NCBI GenBank assembly: GCA_036500145.1
Contig: DASYCO010000077.1
Location: forward strand, 102,174-166,173
Origin: CAMAVH01 sp036500145
Lineage (GTDB): Bacteria; Pseudomonadota; Alphaproteobacteria; SMXQ01
Length of the DNA stretch: 64,000 bases
Reading direction: 5' to 3'
In this document: positions 50,005-59,926 of the stretch, one piece after another
Layout: each line of letters begins with the position of its first letter
How positions within the stretch are numbered: the first letter of the stretch is position 1
Translations under genes and position numbers: made by a program
The notes under the pieces: model-generated
What the model was told of the DNA's origin: nothing
The model's database searches: none
Seen by the model: only the letters and a program-made list of their open reading frames with translations

Positions 50005-51132
50005 GTGCGCAGGTTTCTCTTTCCGCTCGTCTCATTGCTGGTCTACGGGCTCGCCGCAGCGGCGCAGGCGGCGCCCGTGCCGCTGGCCGTCGAAGAGACG
50101 TTCTTCAGCGTCGACATTCAGGGCAAGCCCTATCGCCTGCAGGCGCGCGTCGCCAAGGAGCCGGGCCGCACGGGCCGCCTGCCGGTGGCGTTGATCACGC
50201 ATGGGCAGAACCTGGAGCCGGCGGCGCTCGCCAACCTCGACAAGACCGGCTACGCGACGCTCGTGCGCGAGTTCGCGCGGCGCGGCTGGCTGGCGGTGAT
50301 GGTCGTGCGCCGCGGCTTCGGCAAGTCGCAGGGGCCGACGCCCTACGCCCTGCGCGGCTGCCGCAACGGCGACTATGCCGACGTCCTCGACGAGCAGACC
50401 GACGACATCTCGGCGGCGTTCTCCGCCATTGCGCGCCGGCAGGACGCGGACATGACGCGCGTGGTGGGAATCGGCGCGTCGGTCGGCGGCGCCGTGATGC
50501 TCAATCTCGCGGCGCGCGCGCCGGCGGGGCTGCAGGCTGTCATCAACATCTCCGGCGGCGTCACCAGCCGCCCGGCGGACGGCTCGAACCGGCCGACGAG
50601 CTGCCAGCCCAAGGACCTGCCGCCGGTCTTCGCCGCCTACGGCAAGCGCAGCCGCATTCCCACCCTGTGGCTCTATGCCGAGAACGACTCGCTGTTTCCC
50701 GCCGACTACGTGCGCGGCATGCACGACGCCTATGTGGCGGGCGGCGGCGTCAGCGAATTCCACATGTTCGCGCCGCTCAAGGTCGACGGCCACGACCTCT
50801 ACGTCGCCCCGGAGGGCATCCAGCAGTGGCTGCCCGTGGCCGACGACTTCCTGCGCGCCCGCAAATGGCCGTCCTTCGACCCGGCCCCGCTCGACGCCGC
50901 CCTGAAGGCGGCCCTGCCGGTCCCGGCGGCGAACTATTTCTCCAAGCTTTACAATGCCCGCCCGACGGAAAAGGCCCTGTCGCTGGCGCCCTCCGGCAAG
51001 CAGGGGTTCATCTCCTACGGCCGGCCGACGCTCGAACAGGCCGCCAAGGACAGCCTCGAAGGCTGCAACAAGCAGGGGCCGCGGCCCTGCCGGGTGGTCT
51101 TGCAGAACTTCGACGTCATTCCGGCGCCATAA
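50005..51132 (+). CDS. Secreted alpha/beta hydrolase (dienelactone hydrolase-like)
   Basis: 375 residues from a GTG with GGAGG upstream. Signal peptide (FLFPLVSLLVYGLAAAAQA). Nucleophile Ser in GIGASVGGAV (GxSxG); probable acid in AENDSLFP and His in VDGHDLY. Substrate unknown. The frame upstream of the GTG is not credible. Confidence 0.82.
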   Translation: MRRFLFPLVSLLVYGLAAAAQAAPVPLAVEETFFSVDIQGKPYRLQARVAKEPGRTGRLPVALITHGQNLEPAALANLDKTGYATLVREFARRGWLAVMVVRRGFGKSQGPTPYALRGCRNGDYADVLDEQTDDISAAFSAIARRQDADMTRVVGIGASVGGAVMLNLAARAPAGLQAVINISGGVTSRPADGSNRPTSCQPKDLPPVFAAYGKRSRIPTLWLYAENDSLFPADYVRGMHDAYVAGGGVSEFHMFAPLKVDGHDLYVAPEGIQQWLPVADDFLRARKWPSFDPAPLDAALKAALPVPAANYFSKLYNARPTEKALSLAPSGKQGFISYGRPTLEQAAKDSLEGCNKQGPRPCRVVLQNFDVIPAP

Positions 51133-51196
51133 GTTTCGGCAGCTTGGCGCCTGGAAAGCCAGCGCTTTCCGTTCTAGCTGCAATCTCTCAAATGAA

Positions 51197-51215
51197 ATTG
51201 CGAGTAGGTCGCAAT
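51197..51215. promoter_or_regulatory. Inverted repeat upstream of exbB
   Basis: ATTGCGA-GTAGG-TCGCAAT, a perfect 7-5-7 repeat about 140 bases before exbB. Could be a binding site for an iron or other regulator of the operon. No family can be named. Confidence 0.45.
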
Positions 51216-51351
51216 AGGCCTACTCCAAGACCCTGTCGGCGGCGGTTCTGCGGCCGGCTTTGCGACATTTAGCGCGCGATCGCCTGGATCGCCGGCTGAA
51301 CAGCCGGATCCGGCCATTTCGCGACGCCAGGGGCTGTTAGGAGTGAGCGTG

Positions 51352-52086
51352 ATGGACGGTACGGTGGTGGACATTATCCCGCAGGATCATTCGATGCTGG
51401 GCCTGTTTCTGCAGGCCGACATCATCGTCAAGCTGGTCATCCTCCTGCTGGTCGTCGCGTCGGTCATCTGCTGGACGGTGATCCTCGACAAGGCGCTGCG
51501 CTACACGCGGGCGCGCCGGGCGGCCAATGCCTTCGCCAAGTCGCTGCAGGGCGACGGCGTCATCCTCGGCGGCTCCGACGGCGACGGCATCATCGCCGAC
51601 ATCCTGGCCGCCGGCACGCGCGCCTGGCGCGACGAGGACGCGACCGAAAGCCGCGCCGAGCGCCGTACGCGCATCGAGCGCGCGATGCGCGCCGCCATGA
51701 TCGACGAGCTCAAGCGCCTCGAAGGCGGCCTCTCGTGGCTCGCCACCGTCGGCTCCACGGCGCCCTTCATTGGCCTGTTCGGCACCGTGTGGGGCATCAT
51801 GAACAGCTTCACCGCCATCGCGGCGAGCAAGGACACCAGCCTCGCCGTCGTCGCGCCGGGCATCGCCGAGGCGCTGTTCGCCACCGCGATCGGCCTGGTC
51901 GCCGCCATTCCCGCGGTCATGGCCTACAACAAGCTCTCGGGCAGCCTGTCGGGCATCGCCCATCGCCTGAACATGTGCATCGGCGAGCTTGGCGACCGCA
52001 TGGCGCGCGGCCGCGCCGGCTCCCATGCCGCCGGGCACGTTCCGCACGCCGCCCACACGGCTGCCGGCCTGCGCGAGGCGCACTGA
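51352..52086 (+). CDS. exbB: ExbB, proton channel subunit of the TonB system
   Basis: 244 residues from the ATG with TAGGAG eight bases upstream. Three membrane helices with the MotA/TolQ/ExbB core (LATVGSTAPFIGLFGTVWGIMN). Together with ExbD and TonB, directly downstream, it uses proton motive force to power outer-membrane receptors. TolQ is the alternative, but the adjacent tonB favours ExbB. Confidence 0.93.
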   Translation: MDGTVVDIIPQDHSMLGLFLQADIIVKLVILLLVVASVICWTVILDKALRYTRARRAANAFAKSLQGDGVILGGSDGDGIIADILAAGTRAWRDEDATESRAERRTRIERAMRAAMIDELKRLEGGLSWLATVGSTAPFIGLFGTVWGIMNSFTAIAASKDTSLAVVAPGIAEALFATAIGLVAAIPAVMAYNKLSGSLSGIAHRLNMCIGELGDRMARGRAGSHAAGHVPHAAHTAAGLREAH

Positions 52087-52670
52087 TGGCTGGAGGCCTG
52101 CAAGGCGGCTTGAGCTTCGACGAGACCGGCGACGGCTCGGGCGACGCGTTCGGTGGCTACCGGCCGATGGCCGACATCAACGTCACGCCGCTCGTCGACG
52201 TCATGCTCGTGCTGCTCATCATCTTCATGGTGGCAGCCCCCCTGATGGTCGTCGGCGTGCCGCTCGACCTGCCGAAGACGAACGCGGCCAAGGTCGAGAA
52301 GACCAACGAGCCGGTCGTCGTCAGCATCGACAAGGACGGCAACTTCTTCATCGGCGAGGAAGCGGTTTCCGACGCGGACCTGATCCCGCGCCTGCAGGAC
52401 CTGCGCGAGGCGCAGAAGGACTCGCCGATCTACGTGCGCGGCGACAAGGCCATCGACTACGGCCAGGTGATGCAGCTGCTGGGCAAGATCGGCCAGGCCG
52501 GCTTCGCCAAGGTGTCGCTGATCGCCGAAGCCAATGCCGCGACCGGTGCGGGCGCGCCGACGATCACGCCGGCCGGTCCCCAGTCGGGCGCTTCGCAGTC
52601 AGGCGGTTCGCGCGACCACGGCCGTCGCGGTCATTTCGGCCCGCAGCCGGCCGCGCCCGGAGCGCGCTGA
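52086..52670 (+). CDS. exbD: ExbD, TonB-system subunit
   Basis: 194 residues, overlaps exbB by one base. One N-terminal membrane helix after MADINVTPLVDVMLVLLIIF (family signature with the key Asp) and a periplasmic domain. A long disordered tail (TGAGAPTITPAGPQSG). Confidence 0.93.
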   Translation: MAGGLQGGLSFDETGDGSGDAFGGYRPMADINVTPLVDVMLVLLIIFMVAAPLMVVGVPLDLPKTNAAKVEKTNEPVVVSIDKDGNFFIGEEAVSDADLIPRLQDLREAQKDSPIYVRGDKAIDYGQVMQLLGKIGQAGFAKVSLIAEANAATGAGAPTITPAGPQSGASQSGGSRDHGRRGHFGPQPAAPGAR

Positions 52671-52673
52671 GCC

Positions 52674-53414
52674 ATGTCCGGCTGGCGGCAGGCCGTAAGC
52701 CAGAACTGGGCGACGCCGACGTCGGTGCTGCTGCATGGCGTCGTCATCGTCGCGTTCCTGGTGCAGTTCTCCAAGCAGGCCGCGCCGCTGCAGGCGATGC
52801 CCGAAACGCCGTCGCTGGCCGTCGAGGTCATGCTGATGCCGCCGCCTCCGCCGCCGCCGGCGCCGGTTCCCGAAGTGGTCGACGAGCCGCCGCCGATGAT
52901 CGAGACGGTCGCCAAGGAAGCCCCGGCCGCGCCGCCGCCACCGCCGCCCGAGATCAAGAAGAAGCCCGACGCGCCCAAGCCGGTCGTGCAGAAGAAGCCG
53001 CCGCCGGTGCCGGTCGAGCCGTCGCCGCAGCCGCCCGAGCCGTCGCTGCTCGACACGTCGTCCTTCAAGATCCAGGATCCGCTGGCGACGCAGGCGGCCA
53101 TCGCCGCGCCGGTCGGCCGCGCCGGCCCGCCGCCGAGCTACTCGGCGCTGATCTCAGCCGCGCTCGAAAGCCACAAGGTCTATCCGCGCCTCGCGCAGGC
53201 GCGCCGCCAGCAGGGGCGCGTGAGCCTGCAGTTCGTCATCGACCGCCGGGGCAACGTGCTGAGCCACAAGATCGTCGGCAGCTCGGGCTACCAGCTGCTC
53301 GACAACGAAGTCGAGGCGCTGATCCAGCGCGTCTCGCCGCTGCCGCCGATGCCGCTCGAGATGACCGACGACACGAAGGAATTCACGGTGGCCATCGACT
53401 TCTACCAGCACTGA
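52674..53414 (+). CDS. tonB: TonB, energy transducer
   Basis: 246 residues. N-terminal membrane anchor, then a Pro-rich spacer (PPPPPPPAPVPEVVDEPPPM) to span the periplasm, and a C-terminal TonB domain (LISAALESHKVYPRLAQARR ... VSLQFVIDRRGNVLSHKIVG). Contacts the TonB box of the siderophore receptor encoded at 60.7-62.9 kb. Confidence 0.95.
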   Translation: MSGWRQAVSQNWATPTSVLLHGVVIVAFLVQFSKQAAPLQAMPETPSLAVEVMLMPPPPPPPAPVPEVVDEPPPMIETVAKEAPAAPPPPPPEIKKKPDAPKPVVQKKPPPVPVEPSPQPPEPSLLDTSSFKIQDPLATQAAIAAPVGRAGPPPSYSALISAALESHKVYPRLAQARRQQGRVSLQFVIDRRGNVLSHKIVGSSGYQLLDNEVEALIQRVSPLPPMPLEMTDDTKEFTVAIDFYQH

Positions 53415-53458
53415 AGTCATGATCGGCCTCATTCCATAGAGATTCAGGAGACAGGGAC

Positions 53459-54772
53459 ATGATGGCCCGCCTTTCCACCCGTCGCGCCGGCGCAGCCGTC
53501 CGCCCGCTCTTCACCGGAGCCGCGATCGCCGCCGCCTTGATGGCGACGCCGGCCTTCGCGCAGACGAACGCCGAGAAGGCGGCCGTCATCGAGAACTACG
53601 CCAACATCGCCGAAGCGGCCTATGGCGACGCGGCCTCGACCGCGCGCGTCCTGCAGGGCGCCGTGACGGCCCTGATCGCCAAGCCGAGCGGCCAGACGCT
53701 GGATGCGGCGCGCAAGGCGTGGCGCGCGGCGCGCGTGCCCTACATGCAGACGGAAGCCTTCCGCTTCGGCAACCCGATCATCGACGACTGGGAAGGCAAC
53801 GTGAATGCCTGGCCGCTGGACGAAGGCCTGATCGACTACGTCGATTCGTCCTACGGCACCGATTCGGACGAGAATCCGCTCTACACCGCGAACGTCATCG
53901 CCAACGGCAAGATCACGCAGGGCGGCAAGACGATCAACGCCGACCCGATCACCTGGCGCACGCTGCGCAACCTGGAAGAGGTCGGCGGCGTCGAGGCCAA
54001 CGTCTCGACCGGCTATCACGCCATCGAATTCCTGCTCTGGGGCCAGGACCTGCACGGCACGGGGCCCGGCGCCGGCGAGCGTCCCGCGACCGACTACGCC
54101 AAGGGCGCTGCCTGCACCAACGGCCATTGCGACCGCCGCGCCGACTACCTGCGCGTCGCGACGCAGCTGCTGGTCGACGACCTGGCCTACATGACGAAGC
54201 AGTGGGCGGCGAGCGGCGCGGCCCGCACCAACCTCACCAAGGGCGAGCCCGACAAGGGCATCTCCGTCATGCTGACGGGCCTCGGCAGCCTGTCCTACGG
54301 CGAGCTGGCCGGCGAGCGCACCAAGCTCGGCCTGATGCTGCATGACCCGGAGGAGGAGCAGGACTGCTTCTCCGACAACACCTACAACTCGCACTACTAC
54401 GACGTCGTCGGCATCCATAACGTCTGGGTCGGCAGCTACACGCGCGTCGACGGCAAGATCGTGAAGGGGCCGAGCCTCGAGAGCCTCGCGGCCAAGGCCG
54501 ACGAAGCCGCTGCCAAGGACGTGACGGCGAAGATGGCGGTCACGATGGAGCGGGCGACGACGCTGAAGCAGCGCGGCGAGACCGTCGAGGCCTATGACCA
54601 GATGCTGGCCGAGAACAATCCGGAAGGAAACGCGGTGCTGCAGGGGCTGGTCGACGGCCTGACCGACCAGACGCACGCCATCGAGCGCGTCGTGGCGGCG
54701 CTCAAGCTCGGCTCCATCCAATTCGAGGGCTCGAAGAGCCTCGACAGCCCAGACGACGTGTTCGCGAAGTAA
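53459..54772 (+). CDS. Imelysin family periplasmic protein
   Basis: 437 residues, signal peptide (AAIAAALMATPAFAQ). The imelysin (M75) signature GYHAIEFLLWGQD (G-x-H-x-x-E) is present, but typical family proteases are disputed; they are iron-regulated binding proteins. It starts the imelysin-di-heme gene group. Confidence 0.9.
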   Translation: MMARLSTRRAGAAVRPLFTGAAIAAALMATPAFAQTNAEKAAVIENYANIAEAAYGDAASTARVLQGAVTALIAKPSGQTLDAARKAWRAARVPYMQTEAFRFGNPIIDDWEGNVNAWPLDEGLIDYVDSSYGTDSDENPLYTANVIANGKITQGGKTINADPITWRTLRNLEEVGGVEANVSTGYHAIEFLLWGQDLHGTGPGAGERPATDYAKGAACTNGHCDRRADYLRVATQLLVDDLAYMTKQWAASGAARTNLTKGEPDKGISVMLTGLGSLSYGELAGERTKLGLMLHDPEEEQDCFSDNTYNSHYYDVVGIHNVWVGSYTRVDGKIVKGPSLESLAAKADEAAAKDVTAKMAVTMERATTLKQRGETVEAYDQMLAENNPEGNAVLQGLVDGLTDQTHAIERVVAALKLGSIQFEGSKSLDSPDDVFAK

Positions 54773-54781
54773 GAGGTGCCT

Positions 54782-56323
54782 ATGAACCGCCTCGGAATGC
54801 GATCCGAGCGGAAGGGTTTCAAGCAAAGGGCGAGGGGCGCAGTCACGCTTCTCGCTCTTTGCGCTTCTGCCGCCGCGCCCGCCACCGCTGCGCCTGACGC
54901 AACCGCCGAGGATCCGCTCGACCGCCTGGCGCGCATCGTCGCGCCGGCGGCGAACTTCGCCAAGGCCGAGGCGTTCGAGGCCAACCAGGGCGGCGGCGCC
55001 ACCGTGCGCGCGCCGGCGAACGCCAACAGCTTCTCGCATGCCTCCGGCAACATGAGCTTCGAGCGCGAGCTGCTGTTCAAGGTCGGCGACGGCATCTTCC
55101 GCAAGCTGTGGGCCTCGGCGCCGAGCTCCACCACCTCGTCGGACGGCCTGGGGCCTCTGTTCAATTCGCGCTCCTGCCAGGGCTGCCACCTGAAGGACGG
55201 CCGCGGCAGGCCGCCGGCGCCGGGCGAGGAGGCGGTGTCGCTGTTCCTGCGCCTGAGCGTGCCGCCGCGCACAGACGCCGAACGGCAGGCCTTGGCCAGC
55301 CACGAAGCCTCGGTCATTCCCGATCCGGTCTATGGCTCGCAGCTGCAGAACTTCGCCATCCAGGGCCACCGCCCCGAGGGCCGCATGGTCGTCACATATG
55401 CGGACCAGGCGGTGACGCTGTCCGGAGGCGAGGTGGCGCATCTGCGCAAGCCGAGCTATTCGGTGGCCGGCCTGGCCTACGGTCCCCTGTCGCCCGACGT
55501 CATGATGTCGCCGCGTGTCGCGCCGCCGATGATCGGCGTCGGCCTGCTGGAGGCCATCGACGAGGCGGACATCCTCGCCCAGGCCGATCCGGACGACGCC
55601 GACGGCGACGGCATCTCGGGCAAGGCCAACCTCGTATGGAGCGACGAGCTCAAGGCGCCGATGCTCGGCCGCTTTGGCTGGAAGGCGGGCGAGCCGACCG
55701 TGCGCCAGCAGGTGGCCCACGCCTTCCTCGGCGACATCGGCCTGTCGAGCGCGCTGTCGCCGACGCCGGGCGGCGAATGCACCGAGGCGGAGAAGGCCTG
55801 CCGCGACGCGCCGAACGGCAACGATCCGGAGGAGGGCGTCGAGGTCACCGGGCAGATGATGGACCTCGTGGTCTTCTACGCGCGGAACCTTGGCGTGCCG
55901 GCGCGCCGCAAGGTCGACGACCGCCAGGTGCTGGCCGGCAAAGCGCTGTTCTACGGTTCGGGCTGCACGGCTTGCCACAGGCCGAAATACGTCACCCGCG
56001 ATCTGCCCGGCCAGCCGGAGCAGTCCGGGCAGCTGATCTGGCCCTATACGGACCTGCTGCTGCACGACATGGGCGAGGGGCTGGCCGACGGCCGGCCCGA
56101 AGCCGACGCAACGGGAAGTGAGTGGCGGACGCCGCCGCTTTGGGGTATCGGTTTGACCGAAGTCGTCAACGGCCATACGCGGTTTCTGCATGACGGCCGG
56201 GCGCGCAGCCTGCTCGAGGCGATCCTCTGGCACGGCGGCGAAGCCCAGGCGGCCAGGGATCGTGTCGTCAAGATGAGCAAGGCCGACCGCGCCGCGCTTC
56301 TCGCCTTCCTAAATTCGCTCTGA
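54782..56323 (+). CDS. Di-heme oxidoreductase (DUF1111, DHOR type)
   Basis: 513 residues from the ATG 54782-54784, with AGAGG close by. Signal peptide. Two c-type heme sites: SCQGCH and GCTACH, the second after 400 residues. Family members oxidise thiols or iron. Its constant place between two imelysin genes suggests a periplasmic redox step in iron uptake. Confidence 0.9.
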   Translation: MNRLGMRSERKGFKQRARGAVTLLALCASAAAPATAAPDATAEDPLDRLARIVAPAANFAKAEAFEANQGGGATVRAPANANSFSHASGNMSFERELLFKVGDGIFRKLWASAPSSTTSSDGLGPLFNSRSCQGCHLKDGRGRPPAPGEEAVSLFLRLSVPPRTDAERQALASHEASVIPDPVYGSQLQNFAIQGHRPEGRMVVTYADQAVTLSGGEVAHLRKPSYSVAGLAYGPLSPDVMMSPRVAPPMIGVGLLEAIDEADILAQADPDDADGDGISGKANLVWSDELKAPMLGRFGWKAGEPTVRQQVAHAFLGDIGLSSALSPTPGGECTEAEKACRDAPNGNDPEEGVEVTGQMMDLVVFYARNLGVPARRKVDDRQVLAGKALFYGSGCTACHRPKYVTRDLPGQPEQSGQLIWPYTDLLLHDMGEGLADGRPEADATGSEWRTPPLWGIGLTEVVNGHTRFLHDGRARSLLEAILWHGGEAQAARDRVVKMSKADRAALLAFLNSL

Positions 56324-56332
56324 GGATTCTCT

Positions 56333-57463
56333 ATGAGGTGTTCCATGGCGTCACGCATGCGCTTCTCGGCCGTTCTCCTCCTGCTCGCTCTCGCGCCGCT
56401 TTCGGCGAAGGCCGCAACCGAGGACGACTACCTCGCGCTCAACAAGTCGGTGATCTACGGGCATATCCTGCCGCGCATGGCGGCCTTCGCCGAAGCGGCG
56501 AAGGGGCTGACGCCGGCCGCCGAGAAGGCCTGCACGACGCGGCAGGCGTCGGACGTGAAGGCGCTGCAGGGCGCCTTCGTCACGGCGATGGACGGCTGGG
56601 AAGGCATGCAGCACGTCCGCTTCGGACCCATCGAGTTCTTCTCGCGCGGCTCGCGCATCTTCTTCTGGCCGGACCCGCGCAACAGCGTCGGCCGCCAGCT
56701 GGCCGACCTGCTCGCCAAGGGCACGCCGGAGACGATCACCGAAGCCTCCGTCGCCAAGGAGAGCGTGGCGGTGCAGGGCTTCCCGGCGCTCGAGCGGCTG
56801 CTCTACGACGAGGGCGCCGCGGCCAAGCTCGCGACCAAGACGGCAGAGGCCGACAAGGCCTGCGCCGCCGTGCGCGCCATCGCCGCCAACATCACCACCA
56901 TGGCGAACGACATGAACAAGGAATGGGCCGAGGGCGACGACGCCTACGCGCTAGACCTGCTGAAGGCCGGTCCGGAACATGTGCGCTTCATGCGCCATCG
57001 CGAGGTGACGCTGGAGCTGTTCAAGTCGCTCTACAACGCGGTCGAGCTGGTCTCCGACCATAAGCTGGCGCAGCCGCTCGGCGCGTCGGTCAAGACGGCG
57101 AAGCCGAAGCTCGGCGAATCCTGGCGCAGCGCCCGTTCGCTCGCCAACATCCGCGCCAACCTGGCCGCCGCCCAGGGGCTCTATGCCGGCGAGAAAGGCG
57201 AGGCGGAGAGTCCGTCGGCTTTCCTGCGCGACATCGCCAACGAGGGCGAGCTGGACGCGCTGCTGACGCGCGCCTTCGCGCAGACGCTGGCGACGGCCCA
57301 GGGCATTTCCAGCACGCTGGAAGCCGGGGTTGCCGACGCCGAGGTCCGCCCGCAGCTCGACAAGCTGGCGCGCGAGGCCAAGGCGCTCAAGACCCTGCTG
57401 GCGCAACGCCTGGCGCCGGCCCTCGGCGTGCCGGTCGGCTTCAACGCGCTGGACGGCGACTAA
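56333..57463 (+). CDS. Second imelysin family protein
   Basis: 376 residues, signal peptide (FSAVLLLLALAPLSAKA). Shorter than the first; GFPALERLLYDEG is the imelysin-type block, with the G-x-x-x-E pattern. Probable periplasmic partner of the first imelysin and of DHOR. Confidence 0.87.
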   Translation: MRCSMASRMRFSAVLLLLALAPLSAKAATEDDYLALNKSVIYGHILPRMAAFAEAAKGLTPAAEKACTTRQASDVKALQGAFVTAMDGWEGMQHVRFGPIEFFSRGSRIFFWPDPRNSVGRQLADLLAKGTPETITEASVAKESVAVQGFPALERLLYDEGAAAKLATKTAEADKACAAVRAIAANITTMANDMNKEWAEGDDAYALDLLKAGPEHVRFMRHREVTLELFKSLYNAVELVSDHKLAQPLGASVKTAKPKLGESWRSARSLANIRANLAAAQGLYAGEKGEAESPSAFLRDIANEGELDALLTRAFAQTLATAQGISSTLEAGVADAEVRPQLDKLAREAKALKTLLAQRLAPALGVPVGFNALDGD

Positions 57464-57480
57464 GAGTAAGGAGCTTCGCG

Positions 57481-58608
57481 ATGATGAACCGCCGCCACTT
57501 CCTGCAGGCCACCGCCGCCACCGCATTGGTCGGCGGGCTGCTGCCGCCGCTTCGTGCCCTCGCGCTGTCGTCTTCCTCGCTCTATCTCGGCGCGCGCGTC
57601 GACGCCAAGGGCAAGGGCTTCGTCTCCGCCTTCGACGACGAGGGACAGTCCTCCTTCGACCTGGCCTTGCCGGCGCGTGGCCATGGCTTCGCCCAGCGGC
57701 CCGGCAGGCCGGAGGAAATCGTCGCCTTCGGGCGCCGCCCCGGCCGCTTCATGGTCGTGGCCGATGTGCGCAGCGGCAAGCTCCTGCACACGGTCGAGGC
57801 CATCGAGAACCGCCGCTACTGCGGCCATGGCGCGTTCGATCCGGCCGGCCGGCTCCTGCACGTCACCGAGCTGGAATACGACACCGGCGACGGCGTGATC
57901 GGCGTCTACGACGCGGCGGACGGCTATGCGCGCGTCGGCGAGTTCCGCAGCGGCGGCCTCGATCCGCACGAGATCCGGCTGCTGCCGGACGGCGAGACGC
58001 TGGTCGTCGCCAACGGCGGCATCCTCACCGATCCGGATGCGCCCGGCATCAACCTCAACATCGACGAGATGGATTCGTCATTGGCCTACTTGCGCCTGCA
58101 CGACGGCGCGCAGCTGGCGACCGCCAAGCTGCCGAACGAGCTGTTCCAGCTCAGCCTGCGCCATCTGGCGATCGCGCCGGACGGCATGGTCGCCGTGGTC
58201 ATGCAGTACGAAGGGCCGTCGAGCGACCAGGTGCCGCTCGTGGCGCTCAACCGGCCGGGCGAGAAGCTGACGACGCTCGACCTGCCGCCGCGCGTGCTGA
58301 GCCGCCTGCGCAACTACTGCGGCAGCGCCGCCTTCGACGCGTCGGGCAAGGTGTTGGCGACGACGAGCCCGGTCGGCGGCGTGACGGTGCTGTGGGACAC
58401 GGCGGCGGGCCATTGCCTCGGCTATGCCGAGATCGCCGATGGCTGCGGCCTGGCGCCTGCCAGCGAGGACGGGCGCTTCATCGTCACCAGCGGGCAGGGC
58501 GGCGGCTATCTGGTGACGTCGAGCGAGGCGGAAGTCTCCCGGCAGCCGATCGGCTCGAAATTCCTCGCCGACGGCCGCTGGGACAATCACATGCTTCGGC
58601 TCATCTGA
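57481..58608 (+). CDS. DUF1513 beta-propeller protein
   Basis: 375 residues. Twin-arginine signal (NRRHFLQATAATALVGG) implies export of a folded, perhaps cofactor-bearing protein. DUF1513 members follow imelysin-DHOR-imelysin genes; the role is unknown. Ends the plus-strand iron operon. Confidence 0.87.
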   Translation: MMNRRHFLQATAATALVGGLLPPLRALALSSSSLYLGARVDAKGKGFVSAFDDEGQSSFDLALPARGHGFAQRPGRPEEIVAFGRRPGRFMVVADVRSGKLLHTVEAIENRRYCGHGAFDPAGRLLHVTELEYDTGDGVIGVYDAADGYARVGEFRSGGLDPHEIRLLPDGETLVVANGGILTDPDAPGINLNIDEMDSSLAYLRLHDGAQLATAKLPNELFQLSLRHLAIAPDGMVAVVMQYEGPSSDQVPLVALNRPGEKLTTLDLPPRVLSRLRNYCGSAAFDASGKVLATTSPVGGVTVLWDTAAGHCLGYAEIADGCGLAPASEDGRFIVTSGQGGGYLVTSSEAEVSRQPIGSKFLADGRWDNHMLRLI

Positions 58609-58626
58609 GATTCACCTGAACCGAGG

Positions 58627-58664
58627 CGCATATGCTCCGGCTCGTTTGAGGCGCAGCATATGCG
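58627..58664. other. Inverted repeat between convergent genes
   Basis: CGCATATGCT / AGCATATGCG, perfect ten-base arms, 18-base loop, between DUF1513 and PepSY genes. A hairpin in both directions; no T-run. Could act as a bidirectional terminator. Confidence 0.5.
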
Positions 58665-58675
58665 TGAGCGCGGCC

Positions 58676-59857
58676 TTACTCCGCCGGGGCGGCGTCCGTC
58701 GTGCGCATCTTGCTGCGCCGCTTGTGCAGCCACATGGCGATGCCGGTGATGGCGAAGACGACGGGCATGAAGCCCGACAGGAACACCAGGAACCTGAAGA
58801 GCCACCCGGCGCCGGCGCCGGCGTGGAGCGCGCGCTGCCAGGACATGATGGTCTCGCCGACGGTGTAGCGGCTGGGGTCGAGCAGTTCGACGACCTCTCC
58901 GCGCCACGGATCGACGAACACGGTGATCACCGGCACGCCCTGCGCGGTGCTGTGGGTGCCGTGCGTCATGCCGATTCGCACCGGCTGGTCGGGGCGCTGC
59001 GGCATGAAGACGCTGCGAACGATGGCGTCCGGCACGGTCTTCTTGGCGAGGTCCGTCGCGGCGTTGAGGCCGATGGGCGCGCCGCCCTCGACCGGCTTCA
59101 CTTTGACCGTTGCCGCCATGCTGCGCAGCTCGCGGCCGGGGAAGAAGGTCTTGACCACGGCGCCGGTCGTCTGCGGGAAGCAGATGTAGACGCCGCTGAA
59201 GCTGACGACGATGAACACGAGAAGGCCCCAGATGCCGACGGCGCCGTGCAGCTGGCGGTGGAACATCAGCCCCTTGGCGCGGCGCTCGACGCCGAAGGCG
59301 GCGCGCCAGCGGCTCGGACGCGGCCACCAGATCACCAGGCCGCTCACGCCCAAGGCGAGCATGATGACGCCGAGCCAGCCCACATAGTCGCGGCCGTCGC
59401 GGGAAATGAGCATGTTGGCATGCAGGGAGTGGGTCCAGCGCAGCCAGGCCGGCGACGCGGCGGCATTGTTGGCGAGGACTTCCAGCGAGACGGGGTCGAC
59501 GCGGACGGGCTGCTGGCCGCCGGGGCCGGGAGCGGCCCCGGGCCGCTGCAGGCGTACGACGGCGAGTTCGCCCGGCTTGGCCGGCAGCGAGAGCACGGTG
59601 ACGCGGGTGCCGGGCGCTTTGGCCTGCGCGGCGGCGACGATGGCTTCCGGCGACTGCTGCTCGCCGACGGCGGCCACATGCGGCGCGGAATCCGAGAAGA
59701 GCGAGAGGATTTCCTGGTCGTAGACCAGGATGCTGCCCGTCGCGCCGAGGATGGCGGTCGGTATGCAGATGACGATGCCGATCCAGATGTGCGTGATGCG
59801 CAGGATTTCGCGGACGCGGGGGCTGATGTTGCTGAAAGCGGAAGGCTTGGAGGGCAT
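58676..59857 (-). CDS. PepSY-associated membrane protein
   Basis: 393 residues. Four membrane segments; the first (THIWIGIVICIPTAILGATG SILVYDQEI) is typical of PepSY_TM proteins. PepSY domain in the periplasmic loop. Such proteins next to siderophore receptors are thought to reduce or handle iron-siderophore. Last gene of the leftward iron unit. Confidence 0.88.
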   Translation of the reverse strand: MPSKPSAFSNISPRVREILRITHIWIGIVICIPTAILGATGSILVYDQEILSLFSDSAPHVAAVGEQQSPEAIVAAAQAKAPGTRVTVLSLPAKPGELAVVRLQRPGAAPGPGGQQPVRVDPVSLEVLANNAAASPAWLRWTHSLHANMLISRDGRDYVGWLGVIMLALGVSGLVIWWPRPSRWRAAFGVERRAKGLMFHRQLHGAVGIWGLLVFIVVSFSGVYICFPQTTGAVVKTFFPGRELRSMAATVKVKPVEGGAPIGLNAATDLAKKTVPDAIVRSVFMPQRPDQPVRIGMTHGTHSTAQGVPVITVFVDPWRGEVVELLDPSRYTVGETIMSWQRALHAGAGAGWLFRFLVFLSGFMPVVFAITGIAMWLHKRRSKMRTTDAAPAE

Positions 59858-59926
59858 CGTCGTGAACCTGCGACAGAAGATGGTGAATCTTTTACGGTGA
59901 CGGACAAGAAACCCGTCGCGGAAAGC

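Noticed and set aside
53444..56233. A 929-codon open frame on the minus strand across the imelysin and di-heme genes
   Set aside because: Its protein is low-complexity Arg/Ala/Val/Asp and mirrors clear genes on the plus strand. High GC makes such shadows long.
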